Shown here: piece after piece, positions 17,624 through 23,958 of the stretch
Position numbering within the stretch: position 1 is the stretch's first letter
Layout: each line of letters opens with the position of its first letter
Assembly (NCBI GenBank): GCA_035306625.1
Contig: DATGNS010000373.1
Span: forward strand, 1 to 23,958
Reading direction: 5' to 3'
Length of the DNA stretch: 23,958 nt
From: Serpens sp035306625
GTDB lineage: Bacteria > Pseudomonadota > Gammaproteobacteria > Pseudomonadales > Pseudomonadaceae
Program-made: the position numbers and the translations under genes
The notes under the pieces: generated by a model
Databases searched by the model: none
Told to the model about the DNA's origin: nothing
What the model saw: only the letters and a program-made list of their open reading frames with translations

Positions 17624-19075
17624 GTGTCAGTGGAACTTTGGCAGCAATGTGTGGAGCTGCTGCGTGATGAGCTGCCGGTCCAGCAATTCAACACCTGGAT
17701 TCGCCCGCTGCAGGTCGAGGGGGATGCCGATGAGTTGCGAGTCTATGCACCCAATCGTTTCGTGCTCGACTGGGTCAACGAGAAATACCTGGGGCGTCTG
17801 ATCGAACTGCTCGGCGAGCGTGGCGACGGTCAGGCGCCGGCAGTGTCCCTGTTGATTGGCAGCCGGCGCAGCGCCCGGCCGGCTGCGGCACAAAGGCCGG
17901 CCCCGTCTCCCGTACCGGTCAGCACCCTGGATGGCGCGCCCAGCGTCGCCACGCCTGCCGCCGTGGTGGCGCCTCCCCCCTCCGCGCCCAGTGTCGTGGT
18001 GCAGCCCTCTCGGGCGGTGGAGCGCAACGTGCAGGTGGAGGGTGCCCTCAAGCACACCAGTTATCTGAATCGCACCTTCACCTTCGAGAACTTTGTCGAG
18101 GGCAAGTCCAACCAGCTGGCCCGTGCGGCCGCCTGGCAGGTGGCCGACAACCCCAAGCACGGCTACAACCCGCTCTTCCTTTATGGTGGCGTCGGCCTGG
18201 GCAAGACTCACCTGATGCACGCGGTGGGCAATCACCTGTTGCAGAAGAATCCCGCCGCCAAGGTGGTGTACCTGCATTCCGAGCGTTTCGTGGCCGACAT
18301 GGTCAAGGCGCTGCAGCTGAACGCCATCAACGAGTTCAAGCGCTTCTACCGTTCGGTGGACGCCCTGCTGATCGACGACATCCAGTTCTTCGCCAAGAAG
18401 GAGCGCTCCCAGGAGGAGTTCTTCCACACCTTCAACGCGCTGCTCGAAGGGGGTCAGCAGGTGATCCTCACCAGCGACCGCTACCCGAAGGAGATCGAGG
18501 GGCTGGAAGAGCGCCTGAAGTCGCGCTTCGGCTGGGGCCTGACCGTGGCCGTCGAACCGCCGGAGCTGGAAACCCGGGTGGCCATTCTGATGAAGAAGGC
18601 CGAGCAGACCCGCATCGAGCTGCCCCATGACGCGGCCTTCTTCATTGCCCAGCGCATCCGCTCCAACGTGCGCGAGCTGGAAGGCGCGCTCAAGCGCGTG
18701 ATCGCCCACTCGCACTTCACCAACAGTCCGATCAGCATCGAGCTGATCCGCGAGTCCCTGAAGGACCTGCTGGCCCTGCAAGACAAGCTGGTGAGCATCG
18801 ACAACATCCAGCGTGTGGTGGCCGAGTACTACAAGATCAAGCTGACCGAGCTGCTGTCCAAGCGTCGCTCGCGCTCCATTGCCCGGCCCCGTCAGGTGGC
18901 CATGGCGTTGTCCAAGGAATTGACCAATCACAGCCTGCCGGAGATTGGCAACGCATTTGGCGGTCGCGACCACACCACGGTGCTGCACGCCTGTCGTAAG
19001 ATCGCCGAACTGAAGGAGTCCGACGCGGATATCCGCGAGGACTACAAGAACCTACTCCGCACGCTGACCACCTGA
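17624..19075 (+). CDS. dnaA: Chromosomal replication initiator DnaA
   Basis: Binds DnaA boxes as an ATP-driven oligomer, melts oriC and loads the helicase. GTG at 17624 gives MSVELWQQCVELLRDELP, the pseudomonad N-terminus, with a G-rich site GGGGG about 6 nt upstream. The 483-residue product has domain I (1-80), a proline/alanine-rich linker (about 83-132) and the AAA+ domain with Walker A GGVGLGKT at 188-195 and Walker B LLIDDIQF at 248-255. The DNA-binding domain has GGRDHTTVLHACRKI at 446-460. P. aeruginosa DnaA is about 514 residues, and the difference lies in the linker. It is first of dnaA-dnaN-recF-gyrB. Confidence 0.99.
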   Translation: MSVELWQQCVELLRDELPVQQFNTWIRPLQVEGDADELRVYAPNRFVLDWVNEKYLGRLIELLGERGDGQAPAVSLLIGSRRSARPAAAQRPAPSPVPVSTLDGAPSVATPAAVVAPPPSAPSVVVQPSRAVERNVQVEGALKHTSYLNRTFTFENFVEGKSNQLARAAAWQVADNPKHGYNPLFLYGGVGLGKTHLMHAVGNHLLQKNPAAKVVYLHSERFVADMVKALQLNAINEFKRFYRSVDALLIDDIQFFAKKERSQEEFFHTFNALLEGGQQVILTSDRYPKEIEGLEERLKSRFGWGLTVAVEPPELETRVAILMKKAEQTRIELPHDAAFFIAQRIRSNVRELEGALKRVIAHSHFTNSPISIELIRESLKDLLALQDKLVSIDNIQRVVAEYYKIKLTELLSKRRSRSIARPRQVAMALSKELTNHSLPEIGNAFGGRDHTTVLHACRKIAELKESDADIREDYKNLLRTLTT

Positions 19076-19102
19076 TACCACCCGTTCGCAAGGAATCCCA
19101 CC

Positions 19103-20206
19103 ATGCATTTCACCATTCAGCGCGAAGCCCTGTTGAAACCCCTGCAACTGGTGGCCGGCGTTGTCGAGCGCCGTCAGACGCTGCCGATTCTTTCCAACGT
19201 GCTGCTCGTGGTTCAGGGCCAGCAGCTGTCGCTGAGCGGCACCGACCTGGAAGTCGAACTGGTCGGCCGGGTCACTCTGGAGGAGCCCGCCGAGCCCGGC
19301 GAGATCACCGTGCCGGCGCGCAAGCTCATGGACATCTGCAAGAGCCTGTCGGGCGACGCGCTGATCGACATTCGCGTCGATGACCAGAAGTTGCTGATCC
19401 GTTCCGGGCGCAGCCGCTTCGCGCTGTCCACCCTGCCCGCCGGCGACTTCCCCAGCGTCGAGGAAGGCCCCGGCTCGCTCGGTTTCAGCGTGGCGCAGAG
19501 CAAGCTGCGCCGGCTGATCGAGCGCACCAGCTTCGCCATGGCCCAGCAGGACGTGCGCTACTACCTCAACGGCATGCTGCTGGAAGTGAACGGCGGAACC
19601 CTGCGTACCGTCGCCACCGACGGCCACCGCCTGGCCCTGTGCAGTCTGGAAACCGGCATCGGGCATGCCGATCGCCATCAGGTGATCGTGCCGCGCAAGG
19701 GCATCCTGGAACTGGCGCGCCTGCTTACCGAGCAGGACGGCGAGGTGGCCATCACCCTGGGTCAGCACCATATCCGGGCCAGCACCGGTGAGTTCACCTT
19801 CACCTCCAAGCTGGTGGACGGCAAGTTTCCGGACTACGAGCGCGTGCTGCCCCGCGGCGGTGACAAGGTGGTGGTCGGCGATCGCCAGCTGCTGCGCGAG
19901 GCCTTCAGCCGCACCGCGATCCTGTCCAACGAGAAGTACCGGGGCATCCGCCTGCAGCTGGAGAACGGCCTGCTCAAATTGCAGGCCAACAACCCGGAAC
20001 AGGAGGAGGCCGAGGAGGAAGTGGCGGTCGAGTACCAGGGCGGTCCGCTGGAGATCGGCTTCAACGTCACCTACCTGCTGGACGTGCTGGGCGTGATGAG
20101 CGCCGACCAGGTTCGCCTGGTGCTGTCGGATGCCAACAGCAGCGCCCTGCTCCAGGAAGCCGACAACGACGATTCCTCCTACGTCGTCATGCCGATGCGT
20201 CTGTAA
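19103..20206 (+). CDS. dnaN: DNA polymerase III beta sliding clamp
   Basis: The ring-shaped clamp that holds DNA polymerase III on DNA and recruits many repair proteins. The 367-residue length equals that of Pseudomonas clamps. It opens MHFTIQREALLKPLQLVAG and contains LPILSNVLL, ATDGHRLAL and SNEKYRGIRL. It ends SSYVVMPMRL, the conserved C-terminal stretch that lines the client-binding pocket. AAGGA lies about 9 nt before the ATG. It follows dnaA by 27 nt and precedes recF by 25 nt. Confidence 0.99.
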   Translation: MHFTIQREALLKPLQLVAGVVERRQTLPILSNVLLVVQGQQLSLSGTDLEVELVGRVTLEEPAEPGEITVPARKLMDICKSLSGDALIDIRVDDQKLLIRSGRSRFALSTLPAGDFPSVEEGPGSLGFSVAQSKLRRLIERTSFAMAQQDVRYYLNGMLLEVNGGTLRTVATDGHRLALCSLETGIGHADRHQVIVPRKGILELARLLTEQDGEVAITLGQHHIRASTGEFTFTSKLVDGKFPDYERVLPRGGDKVVVGDRQLLREAFSRTAILSNEKYRGIRLQLENGLLKLQANNPEQEEAEEEVAVEYQGGPLEIGFNVTYLLDVLGVMSADQVRLVLSDANSSALLQEADNDDSSYVVMPMRL

Positions 20207-20231
20207 CCCTCCTGTCATCGGCTCTGCCGAA

Positions 20232-21335
20232 GTGTCCCTGCTTCGTCTCTCGCTCACCGGGGTGCGCAACCTGCACCCGGTGAGCCTGCACCCCTCCCCT
20301 CGTATCAACATCCTGTACGGTGCCAACGGCAGCGGCAAGACCAGCGTGCTGGAGGCCGTACATCTGCTGGGTATGGCCCGCTCGTTCCGCAGTCAGCGCC
20401 TGCAACCAGTCATCCAGGCTGAGCAATCGGCGCTGACCGTGTTCGGCGAGATCCAGTTGCCCGAGGGGCCGACCCGCAGCGTCGGCGTGGGACGCGAGCG
20501 CAGCGGCGAGCTGCAAATTCGCATCGACGGCCAGAACGCGCGCAGTGCCGCCCAGTTGGCCGAAACCCTGCCGCTGCAGCTGATCAACCCGGATAGCTTC
20601 CGCCTGCTCGAGGGTGCGCCCAAGGTGCGCCGGCAGTTTCTCGACTGGGGCGTGTTCCACGTGGAACCTCGCTTCCTGGGTGCCTGGCAGCGCCTGCAAA
20701 AGGCGCTCAAGCAGCGGAATTCGTGGCTCCGGCATGGTAGACTGGACGCCGTCGCGCAGGCTGCGTGGGACCGCGAGCTGTGCCTGGCAAGCGACGAAAT
20801 CGATGCCTATCGGCGCGCCTACCTGCAGGCCCTGAAGCCTGTCTTCGAGCACACTCTGGCGCAGCTGCTGGACATGTCCGGGTTGACCCTTAGCTACTAC
20901 CGCGGTTGGGACAAGGACCGCGATCTTCAGGAGGTGCTGGCAGGCAGCATTCAGCGGGACATGGCACTCGGACACACCCAGGCGGGGCCCCAGCGCGCTG
21001 ACCTTCGCTTGCGCCTGGACGGTCACAACGCCGCCGACATCCTGTCCCGCGGTCAACAGAAGCTGGTGGTATGCGCATTGCGCATTGCCCAGGGACATCT
21101 TCTCAATCAGGCCAAGCAAGGGCGCTGTATTTATCTGGTGGATGACCTGCCCTCCGAGTTGGACGAGCAACACCGTCACGCCCTGTGTCGCTTGCTGGAG
21201 GAGCTGCACTGTCAGGTATTCATCACCTGTGTCGAAGCCCACGTACTGACGGATGGCTGGCGAACGGAAACGCCGGTTGCCATGTTCCACGTGGAACATG
21301 GTCGAATCACCCAAGAACATCGGAGTGAAGCATGA
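20232..21335 (+). CDS. recF: DNA replication and repair protein RecF
   Basis: An SMC-like ATPase that helps RecOR load RecA at gaps. GTG at 20232 gives MSLLRLSLTGVRNLHPV, the family N-terminus, although only a weak ribosome-binding site is visible. The open frame runs further upstream inside dnaN without homology. The 367-residue product shows Walker A GANGSGKTS at 30-38, the ABC signature LSRGQQKLVVCALR and a Walker B segment YLVDDLPSELD. Two parS sites are built into its coding sequence, both encoding Phe-His-Val-Glu. Its TGA overlaps the gyrB ATG by 4 nt (ATGA), which indicates translational coupling. Confidence 0.98.
   Translation: MSLLRLSLTGVRNLHPVSLHPSPRINILYGANGSGKTSVLEAVHLLGMARSFRSQRLQPVIQAEQSALTVFGEIQLPEGPTRSVGVGRERSGELQIRIDGQNARSAAQLAETLPLQLINPDSFRLLEGAPKVRRQFLDWGVFHVEPRFLGAWQRLQKALKQRNSWLRHGRLDAVAQAAWDRELCLASDEIDAYRRAYLQALKPVFEHTLAQLLDMSGLTLSYYRGWDKDRDLQEVLAGSIQRDMALGHTQAGPQRADLRLRLDGHNAADILSRGQQKLVVCALRIAQGHLLNQAKQGRCIYLVDDLPSELDEQHRHALCRLLEELHCQVFITCVEAHVLTDGWRTETPVAMFHVEHGRITQEHRSEA
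20653..20668. other. parS: parS site, 15 of 16 match
   Basis: Compared with the consensus TGTTCCACGTGGAACA only the last base differs (C for A). It sits in recF over codons for Phe-His-Val-Glu near residue 142. It is the centromere-like target of ParB, which is encoded about 11 kb away. Binding is inferred from sequence identity. Confidence 0.9.
21283..21298. other. parS: parS site, perfect
   Basis: TGTTCCACGTGGAACA matches the consensus exactly. The symmetry extends two bases on each side, giving a perfect 20-bp palindrome at 21281-21300. It lies near the end of recF, 31 bp before the gyrB start codon. ParB is the expected ligand. Confidence 0.95.
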
Positions 21336-23755
21336 GCGAACAAAACACCTACGATTCCTCCAGCATCAAGGTGCTGAAGGGCCTTGATGCGGTGCGCAAG
21401 CGCCCCGGCATGTACATCGGCGACACCGATGACGGCACCGGCCTGCACCACATGGTGTTCGAGGTGGTGGACAACTCCATCGACGAAGCGCTGGCTGGCT
21501 ACTGCTCCGAAATCAGCATCACCATCCACACCGACGAGTCCATCACGGTGCGCGACAACGGCCGTGGCATTCCGGTGGACATCCACAAGGAAGAAGGGGT
21601 ATCTGCCGCCGAAGTGATCATGACCGTGCTGCATGCTGGCGGTAAGTTCGACGATAACAGCTACAAGGTCTCCGGCGGTCTGCACGGCGTGGGTGTCTCG
21701 GTGGTCAATGCCCTGTCCGAGAAGCTGGTGATGACCATTCGCCGCGCCGGCAAGGTCTGGGAGCAGACCTACGTACATGGCGTGCCTCAGGCGCCGTTGA
21801 CCGCGGTCGGCGACACCGACGGCACCGGCACCCAGATTCACTTCAAGCCCTCTGGGCAGACCTTCCGCAACATCCATTTCAGCTGGGATATCCTCGCCAA
21901 GCGCCTGCGTGAACTGTCGTTCCTGAACTCTGGGGTCGGCATCGTGCTGCGCGACGAGCGCACCGGCAAGGAGGAGCTGTTCAAGTACGAGGGTGGCCTG
22001 AAGGCCTTCGTCGAATACCTGAACACCAACAAGACCGCGGTCAACAGCGTCTTCCACTTCGCCACCCAGCGCGAGGAAGACGGCGTGGGCGTGGAAGTGG
22101 CCCTGCAGTGGAACGACGGCTTCAACGAGAACATCCTGTGCTTCACCAACAACATTCCCCAGCGGGATGGCGGCACCCACCTGGCCGGCTTCCGCTCGGC
22201 GCTGACCCGTCACCTGAACAATTACATCGAGGCCGAGGGCCTGGCCAAGAAGTTCAAGATCAACACTACCGGCGACGACGCGCGTGAAGGCCTGACGGCC
22301 ATCATTTCCGTCAAGGTGCCGGATCCCAAGTTCAGCTCGCAGACCAAGGACAAGCTGGTCTCCTCCGAAGTCAAGTCGGCCGTGGAGCAGGAGATGGGCC
22401 GGTTCTTCGCCGACTACCTGCTGGAAAACCCCAACGATGCCAAGGCGGTGGTGGGCAAGATGCTTGATGCCGCCCGGGCCCGCGAGGCCGCCCGCAAGGC
22501 GCGGGAAATGACTCGCCGCAAGGGCGCCCTGGACATCGCCGGCCTGCCCGGCAAGCTGGCCGACTGCCAGGAAAAGGACCCGGCGCTGTCCGAACTCTTC
22601 CTGGTGGAGGGTGATTCGGCCGGCGGTTCCGCCAAGCAGGGCCGCAACCGCCGCACCCAGGCGATCCTGCCCCTCAAGGGCAAGATCCTCAACGTGGAAA
22701 AGGCGCGCTTCGACAAGATGCTCTCCTCCCAGGAGGTGGGCACCCTGATCACCGCGCTGGGCTGTGGCATCGGTCGTGACGAGTACAACATCGACAAGCT
22801 GCGCTACCACAACATCATCATCATGACCGACGCCGACGTGGACGGCGCGCACATCCGCACCCTGCTGCTGACCTTCTTCTTCCGTCAGCTGCCGGAGCTG
22901 ATCGAGCGCGGCTACGTCTACATCGCCCAGCCGCCGCTGTACAAGGTCAAGAAGGGCAAGCAGGAGCAGTACATCAAGGACGACGAGGCCATGGAGGAAT
23001 ACATGACCCAGACGGCCCTTGAGGATGCCAGCCTGCACGTCAACGAGAACGCGCCGGGCATCTCCGGCGAGGCCCTCGAAGCGCTGGTCAACGAGTATCG
23101 CGCGGTGATGAAGACCCTCAAGCGCCTGTCGCGCCTGTATCCGCAGGAAATCACCGAGCACTTCATGTACCTGCCGGCCATCGGCCTGGAGCAGTTCTCC
23201 AGCCAGAGCGCCATGCAGGAATGGCTCGATGCCCTGCGCACGCGGCTGAGCGCCGACGAGCGTTCCGGCCAGGCGGTCTACACCCTGCAGCTGCGCGAGG
23301 ATCGCGAGCGCGGCTTCTGGCTGCCCGAGGTGGAGATCAAGGCCCACGGCCTGTCCAACTACATCACCTTCAACCGCGACTTCTTCGCCAGCAACGACTA
23401 CAAGAGCGTGGTGGCGCTGGGCGAGAAGCTGGGCAATCTGCTGGAGGATGGTGCGTACGTGAAGCGCGGCGAACGGCGCAAGGCAGTCTCCGATTTCCGC
23501 GAGGCCATCGACTGGCTGATGGCGGAAACCAGCAAGCGCTACAGTGTGCAGCGCTACAAGGGCCTGGGCGAAATGAACCCCGAGCAGCTGTGGGAAACCA
23601 CCATGGATCCCAGCGCCCGCCGCATGCTCAAGGTGACCATCGAGGACGCCATTGCCGCCGACCAGATCTTCAACACCCTGATGGGCGACGCCGTGGAGCC
23701 GCGCCGCGACTTCATCGAGGCCAATGCCCTGGCGGTATCGAATCTGGACGTCTGA
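21332..23755 (+). CDS. gyrB: DNA gyrase subunit B
   Basis: ATPase subunit of gyrase, which introduces negative supercoils and is the target of coumarins. The 807-residue protein has the GHKL ATPase domain with EVVDNSIDEALAG (Glu44, Asn48) and DNGRGIP near 75-81. The transducer domain follows, then the TOPRIM domain with EGDSAGGSAKQGRNR (Glu426) and TDADVDGAHIRTLLLT. A gammaproteobacterial insertion precedes the C-terminal signature GLGEMNPEQLWETTMDP (from 744). It ends FIEANALAVSNLDV, as in P. aeruginosa. GGAG lies about 6-7 nt before the ATG. It is last of the dnaA operon. Confidence 0.99.
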   Translation: MSEQNTYDSSSIKVLKGLDAVRKRPGMYIGDTDDGTGLHHMVFEVVDNSIDEALAGYCSEISITIHTDESITVRDNGRGIPVDIHKEEGVSAAEVIMTVLHAGGKFDDNSYKVSGGLHGVGVSVVNALSEKLVMTIRRAGKVWEQTYVHGVPQAPLTAVGDTDGTGTQIHFKPSGQTFRNIHFSWDILAKRLRELSFLNSGVGIVLRDERTGKEELFKYEGGLKAFVEYLNTNKTAVNSVFHFATQREEDGVGVEVALQWNDGFNENILCFTNNIPQRDGGTHLAGFRSALTRHLNNYIEAEGLAKKFKINTTGDDAREGLTAIISVKVPDPKFSSQTKDKLVSSEVKSAVEQEMGRFFADYLLENPNDAKAVVGKMLDAARAREAARKAREMTRRKGALDIAGLPGKLADCQEKDPALSELFLVEGDSAGGSAKQGRNRRTQAILPLKGKILNVEKARFDKMLSSQEVGTLITALGCGIGRDEYNIDKLRYHNIIIMTDADVDGAHIRTLLLTFFFRQLPELIERGYVYIAQPPLYKVKKGKQEQYIKDDEAMEEYMTQTALEDASLHVNENAPGISGEALEALVNEYRAVMKTLKRLSRLYPQEITEHFMYLPAIGLEQFSSQSAMQEWLDALRTRLSADERSGQAVYTLQLREDRERGFWLPEVEIKAHGLSNYITFNRDFFASNDYKSVVALGEKLGNLLEDGAYVKRGERRKAVSDFREAIDWLMAETSKRYSVQRYKGLGEMNPEQLWETTMDPSARRMLKVTIEDAIAADQIFNTLMGDAVEPRRDFIEANALAVSNLDV

Positions 23756-23798
23756 AGCAGCAACAGTAGTAACAGCGGCAGTAGCATTCTTGCCCTTT

Positions 23799-23829
23799 CG
23801 ACACCCGGCTTCGGCCGGGTGTCGCGTTT
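23799..23829 (+). terminator. Terminator after gyrB
   Basis: CGACACCCGGC and GCCGGGTGTCG form a perfect eleven-pair stem closing a TTCG tetraloop, 43 nt beyond the gyrB stop codon. The plus strand continues CGTTTACG, a poor T-run. It may serve as the gyrB terminator and as a roadblock against the convergent gene downstream. Confidence 0.7.
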
Positions 23830-23836
23830 ACGACCT

Positions 23837-23958
23837 TCAACCGCCCTGCCCCAGCCAGCCCAGTGTCAGCCCGGCCAGCACCAGGTAGCGACCGCCCTTG
23901 GCCAGGGTGATCAGCAGCAGGAACGACCACCAGGGCTCGCGCATAACGCCGGCAACCA
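23837..23958 (-). CDS. C-terminal end of a small membrane protein, probably YqaA/DedA (VTT) family
   Basis: Only the last 40 residues are in the window: VAGVMREPWWSFLLLITLAK, then GGRYLVLAGLTLGWLGQGG and a TGA stop. This is one membrane helix interrupted by a K-GGRY turn, then another hydrophobic stretch. The pattern (V-A-G-hydrophobic-R, L-x-K-x-x-RY) is typical of the end of YqaA-like proteins, small relatives of DedA with unclear transport or envelope roles. It is convergent with gyrB and separated by the hairpin at 23799. In P. aeruginosa a different gene follows gyrB, as far as I remember. The assignment is moderate because the bulk of the gene is outside. Confidence 0.6.
   Translation of the reverse strand, partial: VAGVMREPWWSFLLLITLAKGGRYLVLAGLTLGWLGQGG

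Noticed and set aside
21212..23347. A 711-codon minus-strand open frame opposite gyrB
   Set aside because: Antisense shadow of gyrB with the same compositional signature as the others and no recognisable domain.

Overview
The window is the chromosomal replication-origin neighbourhood of a GC-rich gammaproteobacterium, almost certainly a member of the Pseudomonadaceae. This rests on gene order (glmU, atpCDGAHFEBI, parB-parA-rsmG-mnmG, mnmE-yidC-yidD-rnpA-rpmH, then dnaA-dnaN-recF-gyrB) and on close resemblance of DnaA, RecF, GyrB, RsmG, MnmG and RnpA to Pseudomonas proteins as I remember them. No database search was possible, so the genus is an inference. The shorter AtpE, the shorter DnaA linker and the inverted gene after gyrB suggest it is not close to P. 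aeruginosa.

Layout. Positions 1-1333 hold most of glmU (minus strand, its last codons outside the window). Positions 1464-8505 hold the complete nine-gene F1Fo ATP synthase operon, transcribed on the minus strand from a good sigma70-type promoter at 8553-8581 and closed by a UUCG-loop terminator at 1410-1436. Positions 8625-12841 hold mnmG-rsmG-parA-parB, a tRNA/rRNA modification and chromosome segregation operon on the minus strand. A 379-bp spacer (12842-13220) is AT-rich at one end and carries DnaA boxes. Positions 13221-17103 hold rpmH-rnpA-yidD-yidC-mnmE on the minus strand, driven by a good promoter at 17164-17192. The 520-bp spacer 17104-17623 is the likely oriC. From 17624 the direction flips to plus: dnaA, dnaN, recF and gyrB form one close-packed operon ending in a strong hairpin. 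The last 122 bases are the C-terminal end of a small membrane protein gene on the minus strand, probably YqaA/DedA-like.

How the parts fit. DnaA opens the origin, DnaN and RecF act at the fork, and GyrB relieves the resulting supercoils. ParA and ParB segregate the origin region, and ParB's target parS occurs twice within recF, once as a perfect 20-bp palindrome. Genes on both sides point away from the rpmH-dnaA spacer, as expected if forks leave from there.

This is a conserved housekeeping region. I found no undescribed defence system, mobile element, CRISPR array or biosynthetic cluster. The observations most worth checking are the origin-like spacer next to mnmG, the DnaA-box-like sites inside mnmG, and strong RNA hairpins placed exactly behind the three ATP synthase cistrons whose products are needed in several copies.
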